A stretch of DNA of 64,000 nt, taken from NCBI GenBank assembly GCA_945893145.1, contig CAMDDZ010000009.1:31481-95480 (forward strand), read 5' to 3'. The translations under genes were made by a program, and so were the position numbers. Under the pieces are notes generated by a model, which was not told where the DNA came from, made no database searches, and was given only the letters and a program-made list of their open reading frames with translations. Below are positions 8,873-17,800 of the stretch, piece by piece. Position 1 is the first letter of the stretch; every line of letters starts with the position of its first letter. The DNA comes from Rhodoplanes serenus (GTDB taxonomy: Bacteria > Pseudomonadota > Alphaproteobacteria > Rhizobiales > Xanthobacteraceae).

Positions 8873-9343
8873 TTAGTCGGCGAAAGCGCTTGCCGCCACC
8901 GACGAATTCGGGCTGAGCCGCAGCGGCGGCCGCGCCACGAGGTCGACACGAGCGCTGCGCCGGTTGAAGTCGCAATAGGCAAAGCCCAGGCCCGAAACCG
9001 AGCCACGGAAGCTATGGGCGCCGGTCTTGTCGAGATTGAAGCACGGCTCGAAGGGAAGCCCGCGCACCGAGGCGCAGAAGCGGTCGCCCTTCACCCGCAA
9101 GGTGCCGGGCGGCAGCGAGACAAAGCGCGGATTCTGGCGGCCGCCAATCGAGACATAGCCCGCGACCGAACCGTCGGCGTAGATGCGGCCAGCGCCGCTG
9201 GTGCCGTCGAAGCAGTTATAGGAGAACAGGTTACCGGCGACGAACTGGCGCGCTTCGGTGACCCGCATTTCCCCGGCCGACGCCGGCCCAGTGCTTGCGA
9301 GGCTGGCCGACAGGATGGTTAGCCGCAGCAACTTGCCCCACAT
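8873..9343 (-). CDS. Secreted hypothetical protein
   Basis: A 156-residue protein with a Sec signal peptide (MWGKLLRLTILSASLASTGPASA, cut after ASA). The mature part has four cysteines (YNC, RFC, EPC and YCDF) and a beta-rich pattern, including the block GAGRIYADGSVAGYVSIGG. I do not recognise a named family; similar small exported proteins are common in Hyphomicrobiales. It is a single gene, convergent with the thioesterase fusion gene. Confidence 0.75.
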   Translation of the reverse strand: MWGKLLRLTILSASLASTGPASAGEMRVTEARQFVAGNLFSYNCFDGTSGAGRIYADGSVAGYVSIGGRQNPRFVSLPPGTLRVKGDRFCASVRGLPFEPCFNLDKTGAHSFRGSVSGLGFAYCDFNRRSARVDLVARPPLRLSPNSSVAASAFAD

Positions 9344-9460
9344 CCCTCAACTCCCACTCTTTAGACCGCCACAGCACAGGTAATCAGGGTGTTAACTGCC
9401 TGGTTACCATACGAAACTGGGCGATCATGCCTGATGTTGGTAGCCAAATCCTGAACGTCT

Positions 9461-10447
9461 TTACCGGATTTTGACCACGATTCGACCCCGAACGCGACCC
9501 TCGAGGATACTTCCGGCTGCCGTGGTTACTTCGGCGAGCCCAATCTGACTGGTCAGCTGCTCCAGTTTGCCTCGATCGAGGTCGGAATCCAAGCGTTCCC
9601 AGGCCGCAACACGCATTTTCAGTGGACATTGCACGGAATCGATGCCGAGAAGCGACACTGCGCGCAAAATGAAGGGGGCAACGCTGGAAGGCAGGTCCAT
9701 GCCCCCTGCCAAACCACAGGCCGCGACCGCCCCGCCATATTTCGTCATCGACAGCACGTTGGCCAGCGTGGTCGAGCCGACCGAATCGATGGCGGCGGCC
9801 CAACGCTCCTTGGCGAGCGGCTTCGGCGCACCAGACAGTTCCGCCCGGTCGATGATCTCGCTGGCGCCGAGGTCCTTCAGGTAACCGGCCTCGCCCGGCC
9901 GGCCGGTCGAAGCGGTGACCTGATGGCCAAGCTTCGACAGGATCGCAACCGCGACCGAACCCACGCCGCCGGCAGCACCCGTCACCAGGACCGGCCCTGC
10001 GCCGGGCTTGAGGCCGTGGCGCTCGAGCGCCATCACGGCGAGCATCGCCGTATAGCCGGCGGTGCCGACCGCCATGGCGTCGCGCGGCGACATCTTCGCC
10101 GGCAGCCGCACCAGCCATTGGCCTTTCACACGCGCCTTCTCGGCGTAGGCGCCGAGATGGGTTTCGCCGGTGCCCCAGCCGTTGAGGATCACCTTGTCGC
10201 CCGGCTTCCAATCGGGATGTGACGAGCTTTCCACCGTGCCCGCGAAATCGATGCCGGGAATCATCGGGAAGCGGCGCACCACCGGCGCCTTCCCGGTGAT
10301 GGCGAGCCCGTCCTTGTAGTTCAGTGTGGACCACTCGACCGCGACAGTGACGTCGCCGTCCATCAGGTCTTTCTCGTCGAAATCTTTCAGGCCGACGGTC
10401 TGAGCCTTGTCGGCTTTCTCGATCACGATTGCTTTGAAGGTGGCCAA
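9461..10447 (-). CDS. acuI: Acryloyl-CoA reductase/YhdH-type MDR oxidoreductase
   Basis: A 328-residue zinc-independent medium-chain dehydrogenase/reductase. Visible are the N-terminal [13 protein letters not shown], the GIDFAGTVE block, [14 protein letters not shown], and the nucleotide-binding [18 protein letters not shown]. These are diagnostic of the AcuI/YhdH group, NADPH-dependent enzymes that reduce acryloyl-CoA to propionyl-CoA (family knowledge). It is separated by 63 bp from two MFS genes transcribed in the same direction, so it may lie at the 3' end of their transcript. Confidence 0.9.
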   Translation of the reverse strand: MATFKAIVIEKADKAQTVGLKDFDEKDLMDGDVTVAVEWSTLNYKDGLAITGKAPVVRRFPMIPGIDFAGTVESSSHPDWKPGDKVILNGWGTGETHLGAYAEKARVKGQWLVRLPAKMSPRDAMAVGTAGYTAMLAVMALERHGLKPGAGPVLVTGAAGGVGSVAVAILSKLGHQVTASTGRPGEAGYLKDLGASEIIDRAELSGAPKPLAKERWAAAIDSVGSTTLANVLSMTKYGGAVAACGLAGGMDLPSSVAPFILRAVSLLGIDSVQCPLKMRVAAWERLDSDLDRGKLEQLTSQIGLAEVTTAAGSILEGRVRGRIVVKIR

Positions 10448-10510
10448 GTGTCATCTCCCGTCACGCGTTTCGACGCGATGATGCCAGCCGGAGATGACGG
10501 CGCAAAGGCC

Positions 10511-11731
10511 TCAGGCCGTCGCGGATGCCGGCCGCGCCACCGGCTTCTCGACGATCGGCAGGTTGATAACGGCCGACGCGACGCCAAGCGCGATGGAGAG
10601 CCACCACACCACGTCATATGAGCCGGTGCGCTCGAACAGCAAGCCGCCGAACCAGACACCGAGGAAGCCGCCAACCTGGTGGCTGAAGAAGGCGAAGCCA
10701 AACAGCATGGCGAGCCAGCGCGTGCCAAACATCAGCGCGACCAGACCCGAGGTCGGCGGAATCGTCGAGAGCCAAAGCAGTCCGATTACGGCGCCGAAAA
10801 CAACAGAGATGGCAGGACTCGCCGGCAGCAGGATGAAAATGAGGATCGCAATCGAGCGAGCGAAATAGATGATCGCCAGCACGTAGCGCTTCGGCATCAG
10901 GTTGCTGAGCCAGCCGGCCGCGATCGAGCCCACAATGTTGAACAGACCGATCGCACCGATGGTCCAGGCGCCGACCTCGATCGAAAGGCCACGATCGACC
11001 AGATAGGCCGGCAGGTGCACGGTGATGAAGAAGAGCTGAAAGCCACAGGTGAAGAAGCCCAGCACCAGCAGCACGTAGCTGCGGTGCCCGAATGCCTCGG
11101 CCAGGGCCTGGGTGACCGATTGCGGCTTGACCGCGCCGGTCGGCGGCGCGGCCTTGGGCGCCGCGAGCGCCAGCGCAAGCGGAATGATCAGCAGCACGAT
11201 GGCGCCGAAGATCAGCAGCGTCTGGTGCCAGCCGATTTCCGCCATCAGCCCAACCGCAATCGGCGAGAACAGGAATTGGCCGAACGAGCCCGCCGCCGTG
11301 CCAAGCCCAAAGCCGAGCGAGCGCCAGCTTTCCGGCAGCAGCTTGCCCAGCACGCCCACCACCAGCGGCGTGCCGGTGCCGGCAAGGCCGAAACCGATCA
11401 GCACGCCGGCAGTGAAATGCAGCGTCAGCGGCGTGGTCGAATAGGCCATCAACGCGAGGCCTGCACCATGCAGCAGCGCGCCCAGCGCAAACACCCGCAC
11501 CGCGCCGAAGCGGTCGGCGATGGCGCCGGCAAACGGCTGGCCCACGCCCCAAAGCAGCATCTGGATCGCGAGCGCAAGCGCGAACACGTCGCGGCCCCAA
11601 CTGTTGGCCTGCGACATCGGGGTGAGGAAAAAACCAAGTGAAGAGCGCGGGCCGAAACCGAGCAGACTGATCAGGCAGCCACACGCCAAGATGACGGCCG
11701 GCGTGCGCCAGGTGAGCGAACGGACCGTCAT
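10511..11731 (-). CDS. MFS transporter (tandem paralogue A)
   Basis: A 406-residue 12-helix major facilitator, of the OFA/monocarboxylate-like group. The loop 2-3 signature is GAIADRFGAVRV and a second half-signature follows near residue 270. It shares long identical stretches with the next gene upstream, for example LGFFLTP, GQPFAGAIAD, GFGL, GTAAGSFGQFL and FGHRSYVLLVLGFFTCGFQL, so the two arose by tandem duplication. Only 13 bp separate it from that gene, implying a shared transcript. The substrate cannot be read from sequence; an organic anion is likely. Confidence 0.9.
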   Translation of the reverse strand: MTVRSLTWRTPAVILACGCLISLLGFGPRSSLGFFLTPMSQANSWGRDVFALALAIQMLLWGVGQPFAGAIADRFGAVRVFALGALLHGAGLALMAYSTTPLTLHFTAGVLIGFGLAGTGTPLVVGVLGKLLPESWRSLGFGLGTAAGSFGQFLFSPIAVGLMAEIGWHQTLLIFGAIVLLIIPLALALAAPKAAPPTGAVKPQSVTQALAEAFGHRSYVLLVLGFFTCGFQLFFITVHLPAYLVDRGLSIEVGAWTIGAIGLFNIVGSIAAGWLSNLMPKRYVLAIIYFARSIAILIFILLPASPAISVVFGAVIGLLWLSTIPPTSGLVALMFGTRWLAMLFGFAFFSHQVGGFLGVWFGGLLFERTGSYDVVWWLSIALGVASAVINLPIVEKPVARPASATA

Positions 11732-11744
11732 CGTGACTCTGCCC

Positions 11745-12980
11745 TTACGCGGCGGCGGCCGCGGGTCGAACCACCGGCTGCTCTTTGATCGGCAGGTTGA
11801 TCACGGCCGAGGCGACGCCGAAGAACACCGAGAGCCACCACACCACGTTGTAGGAGCCGGTGTATTCGAACGCCAATCCGCCCAGCCAGACGCCCAGGAA
11901 GCCGCCAACCTGATGGCTGAAGAAGGCGAAGCCGAACAGCATGGTGAGCCAGCGCGTGCCGAACATCAGCGCCACGAGGCCTGAGGTCGGCGGCACGGTC
12001 GAGAGCCAAAGCAGCCCGGTGACCGCGCCGAACACCAGCGTGGTGGCGGGCGAGGCGGGCAGCGAGATGAAGACGACGACCGAGATCGCACGCATGAAAT
12101 AGATGAACGACAGGATGAGCCGCTTCGGCACGACGTTGCCGAGATAGCCCGAGCCCATCGAGCCCACGATGTTGAACAGGCCGATCACCGCCAGGGTCCA
12201 GCCGCCAACCCAGGTCGAGAGCCCGCGATCGACCAGATAGGACGGCAAGTGCACGGTGACGAAGGCGAGTTGGAAACCGCAGGTGAAGAAGCCGAGCACC
12301 AGCAGCACGTAGGAGCGGTGGCCGAACGCCTCCGTCAGCGCCTGCTTCACCGATTGCTGCGGCGCAGCCTTCACGGGCGCGCCACCGCGGGGCCCCATCA
12401 GGGTCAGCGACAGCGGCACGATCAGCAGCAGCAGGCACGAGAAGATGACAAGCGTCGTGTGCCAGTCGAAATTTTCGTTCAGGCTGACGGCGAGCGGCGA
12501 ATACAGGAACTGGCCGAACGAACCGGCTGCGGTGCCAGCGCCGAAGGCGAGCGAGCGGTAGTTCTCAGGCACGAGCTTGCCGAGCGCGCCGATAATGGCA
12601 GGCATGGCGCAACCCGACAGGCCAAAGCCGATCAGCACGCCGGCCGAGATGTAGAGCATCCCGGGTGTAGTCGACAGCGTCATCAGGTAGAGGCCGGCGG
12701 CGTAGAGGACCGCGCCAAAGCTGAGCACGCGCGGCGCGCCGTATTTGTCGGCGATCGCGCCAGCGAACGGCTGGCCCAACCCCCACAGCAAATTCTGGAT
12801 CGCCAACGCAAGGCCGAACACGTCGCGGCCCCAGTTGTTGGCGCTGGTCAGCGGCGTGAGGAAGAAGCCAAGCGAGGACCGCGGGCCGAAGCTGATCACC
12901 GCGATGATACAACCGAACGCGATGAGAACGGCTGGCGTACGCCAGCTTGCGAGCTTCACGGGCGCGGTCGCGATCGACAT
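11745..12980 (-). CDS. MFS transporter (tandem paralogue B)
   Basis: A 411-residue 12-helix MFS protein, first gene of the tandem pair. The signature GAIADKYGAPRV is at the loop 2-3 position. The open frame extends 72 codons further upstream, but the ATG at 12980 is preceded by a CGGAG ribosome site and aligns with the paralogue's N-terminus (SWRTPAVLIAFGC against TWRTPAVILACGC), so I start it there. It diverges from nadA. The C-terminal tail carries VVRPAAAAA where the paralogue has VARPASATA. Substrate unknown. Confidence 0.9.
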   Translation of the reverse strand: MSIATAPVKLASWRTPAVLIAFGCIIAVISFGPRSSLGFFLTPLTSANNWGRDVFGLALAIQNLLWGLGQPFAGAIADKYGAPRVLSFGAVLYAAGLYLMTLSTTPGMLYISAGVLIGFGLSGCAMPAIIGALGKLVPENYRSLAFGAGTAAGSFGQFLYSPLAVSLNENFDWHTTLVIFSCLLLLIVPLSLTLMGPRGGAPVKAAPQQSVKQALTEAFGHRSYVLLVLGFFTCGFQLAFVTVHLPSYLVDRGLSTWVGGWTLAVIGLFNIVGSMGSGYLGNVVPKRLILSFIYFMRAISVVVFISLPASPATTLVFGAVTGLLWLSTVPPTSGLVALMFGTRWLTMLFGFAFFSHQVGGFLGVWLGGLAFEYTGSYNVVWWLSVFFGVASAVINLPIKEQPVVRPAAAAA

Positions 12981-13281
12981 GAGTGGCTCCGAGGGAAAGG
13001 CCGCGCCGCGAACGCCGCGCGTTGCGCGCCATACATAGGGGCTGCCCCGAGCGTCCCAAAGCGAAAGTTCGTGATGGCAACGATTTGCGCCACGCATGGC
13101 TGCCCGCCAGAAGGGGACTGGCGGCGCCAAGAGCAAAGTGCTATATGATTTGCTCGAAGTGAGGATAACTGCCGCGTATAAACGCTGCGTAGCCAAAGAC
13201 TGAACTCGAAGTGCCGGCCCCGAGCCGGATGTTTTCGTCCCCCTATATGCTCATAGTGAGTATATCTGGAAGGAAGCCACC
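12981..13281. other. Divergent promoter region of the MFS pair and nadA
   Basis: Three hundred bases between divergent genes. The nadA-proximal end holds the palindrome listed separately. I see no RNA gene or small gene; the frame extending leftwards from 13196 is the unused 5' extension of the MFS frame. Confidence 0.6.
13245..13265. promoter_or_regulatory. Palindromic operator of nadA (putative NadQ site)
   Basis: Nine-base arms ATATGCTCA and TGAGTATAT flank a 3-base centre, with a single mismatch between the arms. The site ends 16 bp before the nadA ATG and overlaps the likely -10 region, so bound protein would block transcription. The NAD regulator gene at 4060 is the obvious candidate for the binding protein; the pairing is inference. 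Confidence 0.65.
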
Positions 13282-14379
13282 ATGCCGATCCTGGAAACTG
13301 TTGGGCCTGAGTTGAACCGCAGCGCGCCGCGCCCGGCTGCGCCGAGCCGCTCCGCTCAGCGCAAGTTCGCCACCCTGCCCGCGCCTGCGCTCGAATGGAA
13401 CGAGCGGATTGAGCGCGAGACCGCGCCGCTTTACGCGCGCATCAAAAACGTAGTGCCGCCAAACGAGTGGCCGTTCTTCGCGCCTTACGTCGCAGCCATC
13501 AATACGATCAAGAAACAGCGCAACGCCGTCATCCTGGCGCACAACTACCAGACCCCGGAGATCTATCATTGCGTCGCCGATTTCGTCGGCGACTCGCTGC
13601 AGCTCGCCCGCGAAGCCACCAAGGTCAATGCCGACGTGATCGTGCAGGCCGGCGTGCACTTCATGGCCGAGACCGCGAAGATCCTCAATCCCGGCAAGAC
13701 CGTGCTGATCCCGGACTCCAGAGCCGGTTGCTCGCTCGCCACCTCGATTACCGGCGAGGACGTACGCCTGTTGCGCGAGCGCTTTCCGGGCGTGCCGGTC
13801 GTCACCTATGTCAACACATCGGCCGAGGTGAAGGCCGAGAGCGACATCTGCTGCACCTCCTCGAACGCGTTGCAGGTGGTCGAGAGCCTCGGCGCCGACA
13901 AGGTGATCTTCATTCCCGACCAGTACCTTGCGAAATACGTCGCATCGCAGACCAAAGTGAAAATCATCGCCTGGAAAGGCTCCTGCGAGGTGCATGAGCG
14001 CTTCACCGGCGACGAGCTCGCGCTGATCCGCAGCAACGATCCGACGATCCAGATTATCGCGCATCCGGAATGCCCGCCCGACGTGATCGCGGCCGCCGAC
14101 TTCACCGGCTCGACCGCCCACATGATCGACTTCGTGCGCACGAAGAAGCCCAAGCGCGTCGTCCTGGTCACCGAATGCTCGATGGCCGACAACGTGCAGG
14201 CCGAGCTGCCTGACGTCGAGTTCGTGCGGCCGTGCAATCTCTGTCCGCACATGAAGCGCATCACGCTGCCGAAAATCCTCGACAGTCTCCTGCACATGAA
14301 GGAGGAGGTCGTGGTCGACCCGGCAATCGCCGCCAAGGCGCGGCGGGCGGTCGAGCGGATGATTTATCTGAAGAGTTGA
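13282..14379 (+). CDS. nadA: Quinolinate synthase NadA
   Basis: Condenses iminoaspartate with dihydroxyacetone phosphate to quinolinate, using a [4Fe-4S] cluster. The 365-residue protein carries [10 protein letters not shown], the first cluster cysteine in DSRAGCSLA (Cys150), the second in the ICCTSSNA block (Cys190/191), and the third in [12 protein letters not shown], so the three ligands are present. GGAAGG precedes the ATG. nadC follows after a 157-bp gap containing a palindromic repeat. nadB, often between these genes, is not here. Expression is probably controlled through the palindrome just upstream. Confidence 0.96.
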   Translation: MPILETVGPELNRSAPRPAAPSRSAQRKFATLPAPALEWNERIERETAPLYARIKNVVPPNEWPFFAPYVAAINTIKKQRNAVILAHNYQTPEIYHCVADFVGDSLQLAREATKVNADVIVQAGVHFMAETAKILNPGKTVLIPDSRAGCSLATSITGEDVRLLRERFPGVPVVTYVNTSAEVKAESDICCTSSNALQVVESLGADKVIFIPDQYLAKYVASQTKVKIIAWKGSCEVHERFTGDELALIRSNDPTIQIIAHPECPPDVIAAADFTGSTAHMIDFVRTKKPKRVVLVTECSMADNVQAELPDVEFVRPCNLCPHMKRITLPKILDSLLHMKEEVVVDPAIAAKARRAVERMIYLKS

Positions 14380-14404
14380 TCGTGACTGTGATCGGCCAAA
14401 GCCT

Positions 14405-14516
14405 CTGCTGTCATCATCCGCGCAAGCGGATGATCCAGTAACCACCGGCCGATACGAGGATACTGGATGCCCGCTCCCCGCCTTCGCGGGGACAGGCTTC
14501 GCGGGCATGACAGCAG
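14405..14516. repeat. Palindromic intergenic repeat, family 1, copy A
   Basis: A 112-bp imperfect inverted repeat, starting CTGCTGTCAT and ending ATGACAGCAG, with internal hairpins (ATCATCCGC/GCGGATGAT; CCCGCCTTCGCGGG). The blocks GGATGATCCAGTA, ACTGGATGCCC and GGGCATGACAG recur in the copy at 23779. It sits between nadA and nadC and contains an ATG that could be mistaken for the nadC start. Confidence 0.8.
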
Positions 14517-14536
14517 AAACATTCGGGGAGCGAACC

Positions 14537-15436
14537 ATGCTGACGCGGGCGACCGAAACGCTGATCGAGCAATCCCTACTCTATCCCACCGGCTTTCTCT
14601 CGCCGCTCGCCATCGAGGAGGCGGTGACCCGCGCGCTCGATGAAGACCTCGGCCGCGCCGGTGATGTCACCTCGATTGCGACCATTCCGGTCGGCACCGG
14701 CAGCCGCACCATTCTGGTCGCGCGCAAGGCCGGCACCATTGCGGGCCTGCCGCTGGTCGCCGCAACCTTCCGCAAGCTCTCCCCCGATATCGAGATCAAG
14801 CCCGCGGCGCGCGATGGCGACGCCGTCGCGGCCAAGACCGTGCTGATGCACATCAACGGCGACGCCCGCGCGGTGCTTTCGGCCGAACGCGTGGCGCTGA
14901 ACTTCCTCGGACACCTTTCCGGCATTGCGACCGCGACCGCCGCCTACGTGGCGAAGATCGGCCAGCACAAGACCCGCATCTGCTGCACGCGCAAGACCAC
15001 GCCCGGCCTGCGGGCGCTGGAGAAATACGCGATCCGATGCGGCGGTGGTTTCAACCACCGCTTCGGCCTCGACGACGCGATCCTGATCAAGGACAACCAT
15101 ATCGCGGTCGCGGGCGGTATCCGCGCCGTGCTGGAGCGCGCGCGGGCGGCGGCGGGCCACCTGGTGAAGATTGAGATTGAGGTCGATTCGCTCGATCAAC
15201 TTCAGGAGGTGATCGACTGCAAACTTGCCGACGTGGTGCTGATCGACAATTTCCAGCCCGCTGACATGCGCAAGGCGGTCGCGATGGTCGGCGGCCGCAT
15301 GGTGATCGAGGCCTCGGGCGGCATCACGCTCGACAGCATTGTCGAGATCGCGGCGACCGGCGTGGACTACGCCTCATCCGGCGCACTGACCCATTCGGTG
15401 CAGAATCTCGACGTCGCCCTCGACATCGAGATCTGA
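14537..15436 (+). CDS. nadC: Nicotinate-nucleotide pyrophosphorylase NadC
   Basis: Converts quinolinate and PRPP to nicotinate mononucleotide with loss of CO2. The 299-residue product has the N-terminal EDLGRAGDVTS, the substrate-binding TRKTTPGLRALEKYAI, the GGGFNHRFGL block, and the C-terminal EASGGI ... GVDYASSGALTHS. I start at 14537, where GGGGAG precedes the ATG; an in-frame ATG at 14507 lies in the palindromic repeat and has no ribosome site. It ends 3 bp from the convergent SleB gene. Confidence 0.95.
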   Translation: MLTRATETLIEQSLLYPTGFLSPLAIEEAVTRALDEDLGRAGDVTSIATIPVGTGSRTILVARKAGTIAGLPLVAATFRKLSPDIEIKPAARDGDAVAAKTVLMHINGDARAVLSAERVALNFLGHLSGIATATAAYVAKIGQHKTRICCTRKTTPGLRALEKYAIRCGGGFNHRFGLDDAILIKDNHIAVAGGIRAVLERARAAAGHLVKIEIEVDSLDQLQEVIDCKLADVVLIDNFQPADMRKAVAMVGGRMVIEASGGITLDSIVEIAATGVDYASSGALTHSVQNLDVALDIEI

Positions 15437-15439
15437 ACG

Positions 15440-17095
15440 CTACATGGCCGCGTTATCCGGCGTGATGCCTGGGCCGAACGTGATACCCGGACCCCACGCC
15501 GGCGCATCGAGCCCCTCACCCCAGAGGCGCGGCCGGTAGAACGAATGCGCCCCGATGGTCGAAAGCTTGCGCATGCTGCGCACCCACCAGGGATGCACGT
15601 AGTAGGCATGGTAGTGGGTCGATTTACCGATTTCCGGCAGCCAGAGCTTGCCGTCGAGCATGTCGTGGGCGATCTCGGTGGCCTGCGTCCACAACACGGG
15701 TTCGGTCACCACATCGGGAATGCCGTCGCACGCGAAGGTGAACTGGCAAGCCAGACGGCGATGGGAGTTCTGATAGACCACGCCGCAGACGTCGTTCGGG
15801 TAGTAGCCTGAGAACGCGCGATTGAGCACGACCTGGGCGACCGCGATCTGGCCGCGCTTGGGCTCGCTGCGCGCCTCGAAATAGATCGCGTTGGCGAGAC
15901 ACTTCTCAGCCTTGGCGCGCGACGCGCCCGCGAGGTTGAGGTGCTCGGCCGGCGTCTTGGGACGTTGCTGCGGACCCGTGACCTCACCTTTCGAGGCGAT
16001 GGTTTCGCCGGTGCCGGGCGCCGGCATGGTGCCGTCGGCGGGCGCCGCCGGGGCGAGCGCGGTGCGCTTGATGTCCGGGTCGGCGGCGTTGGGCACGACC
16101 GTCGGTACGTCGCCCGGCCATGGCTCGATGGCGCCGACGGCATCGCCCATCGGAATGTTGCCGAAATAGAGATCAGCCAGCCGCGCGGCCGGGGTATCGC
16201 TCTCGACCGGATCGGACGACGGTTCCGCTGCGGCCGCCAAAGGCGCCGGTGCGGGCACCGCGGCAGCAGCGGGCGCCGGTACGCTCACCGGAGGCAGCGA
16301 GGCCAGCGAATAAGTGGACGGAGCCGTCGCTACGGGCTCGGCGCTGTCGATGCGCGCCGGAGCCTCCGGCACTCCGTTGGGCTCGGCATCGGCCAGACGC
16401 GGCATTCCCGGACGCGTGAAGGTGACGGTTTTGACGCGCCCGGGCGGCAGGTCGCTGGCAGCGGCAGGCGCCGTCGCGGCGTTGAGATCGGCGGCGGCCG
16501 GACGGACCTCTGTGCCGGGCTTCGTGAATGCCACGGTTTTGACCCGGCCCGGCGTGAGATCGCGCGTGCCGCTCTGATTGGGGTCCGGCTCCTGGTGCGG
16601 CCGCGCCACCAGGAGATCGCCCTTGAGCCGGCGATTGACGGTGGGAAATTCAGGCCCTTGCCGCGAGCCGAGCACCGGCACCGGCGCATAGTCCTGCGGA
16701 ATCGATCCGGTCACATCGAGATCGCGAAAGCCGACGCTCGCGAGCTGATAGAGCGGCGACTCCGGCATTGCGGTGCCGATCGGCCGGGGAAAGCTGAAGG
16801 TCGCGGCATGGATCGTGCCGAACGGCGACGCGATCCCATGCGGCTGCGCGCGCTGCACCGGGGGCTGCTGGCGAATCAAAAGCGAGGTGAGGTCCTGGTA
16901 ACCGGTCTGGGCCGGAGCCAGGCTGAGCACCAGGATACTAAGGCCGAAGGGCGCCGCGCGGACGCCCTTCGGCCAACTACTCGACGCAACCATGCACACG
17001 CTCATGACAGACGCGACGGAAACGCGACGCAACGTTACGCACGCACATGCGAAATAGCCGATGGCGAACCGGTGGCTACAATGCGACAGATTCAT
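15440..17095 (-). CDS. SleB-type cell wall hydrolase
   Basis: A 551-residue exported protein. The C-terminal domain (about 395-545) is a hydrolase_2/SleB domain: CLANAIYFEARSEP with the catalytic Glu, GQIAVAQVVLNR, VCGVVYQ, QFTFACDG and STHYHAYYVHPWW. These are lytic transglycosylase-like muralytic enzymes, best known from spore germination but used for wall remodelling in non-sporing alphaproteobacteria. Residues 70-390 are low-complexity Ala/Pro-rich, with a repeated unit GRVKTVAFTKPG / GRVKTVTFTRPG. The exact start is unclear: hydrophobic segments lie near residues 12-35 and 46-63, and an ATG at 16993 is an alternative. Confidence 0.85.
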   Translation of the reverse strand: MNLSHCSHRFAIGYFACACVTLRRVSVASVMSVCMVASSSWPKGVRAAPFGLSILVLSLAPAQTGYQDLTSLLIRQQPPVQRAQPHGIASPFGTIHAATFSFPRPIGTAMPESPLYQLASVGFRDLDVTGSIPQDYAPVPVLGSRQGPEFPTVNRRLKGDLLVARPHQEPDPNQSGTRDLTPGRVKTVAFTKPGTEVRPAAADLNAATAPAAASDLPPGRVKTVTFTRPGMPRLADAEPNGVPEAPARIDSAEPVATAPSTYSLASLPPVSVPAPAAAAVPAPAPLAAAAEPSSDPVESDTPAARLADLYFGNIPMGDAVGAIEPWPGDVPTVVPNAADPDIKRTALAPAAPADGTMPAPGTGETIASKGEVTGPQQRPKTPAEHLNLAGASRAKAEKCLANAIYFEARSEPKRGQIAVAQVVLNRAFSGYYPNDVCGVVYQNSHRRLACQFTFACDGIPDVVTEPVLWTQATEIAHDMLDGKLWLPEIGKSTHYHAYYVHPWWVRSMRKLSTIGAHSFYRPRLWGEGLDAPAWGPGITFGPGITPDNAAM

Positions 17096-17203
17096 TTATT
17101 GTCGGATTAACCTTGCGAACGCGTTAACTGCGCGGGCGCGCGCCACGCGGCGCTGATTGGTAAAGATTCCGTCAATGCGGATTAAACCGCGCGGCGCGCG
17201 CCT

Positions 17204-17581
17204 TCAGCGCAGCGGCGCCAGCAAATAAACGCCGACAAAATTTCCAGCCAGGAACAGCGCAAGCCCGACGAGACATCCAATGATAAGCGCACGGTCGGAA
17301 ATGACCTCCGGCACCGGACGCGCCATCAGCACGCGCATCGCGATCAGTCCCAATCCCACCAGAATGAAAAACGTCACGAGCGGATGGACGAGGACGTTCT
17401 CTCCAAACGGCCGGCGATCCGCCAGAATACCGAAACCAAACCCGCCGAGCGTCATCGCGCCGAACCACCACGCCAGCACATTGCGGCGCGCAGGCGGTTC
17501 GGACTGCGTTTGAGACTCGCGGCTCGCCTTAGGCTGTGCGCTCCTGCGAGCGCCGGGTTGGCCGATCACATCTCGCCCCAA
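17204..17581 (-). CDS. Hypothetical membrane protein
   Basis: A 125-residue protein with a basic, polar N-terminal third and three hydrophobic helices at about residues 36-55, 67-85 and 98-121. The short length and lack of charged residues within the helices suggest a small inner-membrane protein. I recognise no family. It lies alone between the cell wall hydrolase and the TRAP operon. Confidence 0.65.
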   Translation of the reverse strand: MGRDVIGQPGARRSAQPKASRESQTQSEPPARRNVLAWWFGAMTLGGFGFGILADRRPFGENVLVHPLVTFFILVGLGLIAMRVLMARPVPEVISDRALIIGCLVGLALFLAGNFVGVYLLAPLR

Positions 17582-17741
17582 TCAATGAAGAAAAATCAGC
17601 CTGTTGCAATGGCGACTACCTTGCCAACGATGCGACCGCGTTGCCAGCAAAACATCCCGAAGACCCCACAAATTCACGATCACGCCGGCAAATGAGCCAT
17701 TAGCCGGGCCATCGGCTTCTCTTGAATGCATCCAAATGCAT

Positions 17742-17765
17742 ACGGCCCCGCCGGGGCGGGGCCGT
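17742..17765 (-). terminator. Hairpin after the TAXI binding-protein gene
   Basis: Perfect 11-bp arms ACGGCCCCGCC and GGCGGGGCCGT with a 2-base loop, 36 bp beyond the TAXI gene stop. The very strong stem suggests a transcription terminator or mRNA-stabilising hairpin; no long T run follows on the minus strand. Confidence 0.5.
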
Positions 17766-17800
17766 TGCTCGTTGTCACAATGAATGGAACAGAAGCGCGC

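Noticed and set aside
9390..9420. Possible CtrA half-site pair (TTAAC and GGTTACC) before the 8873-9343 gene
   Set aside because: The spacing is 8 rather than 7 and one half is TTAC, so it does not match the motif.
13066..13196. N-terminal extension of the second MFS frame
   Set aside because: The residues are not conserved with the paralogue and the ribosome site is at 12980.
14405..14516. Repeat considered as CRISPR or tRNA-like structure
   Set aside because: It is a single palindromic unit without regular spacers, and no cloverleaf can be drawn.
17090..17140. Two TTAA half-sites upstream of the SleB gene
   Set aside because: They are 13 bp apart, not 7.
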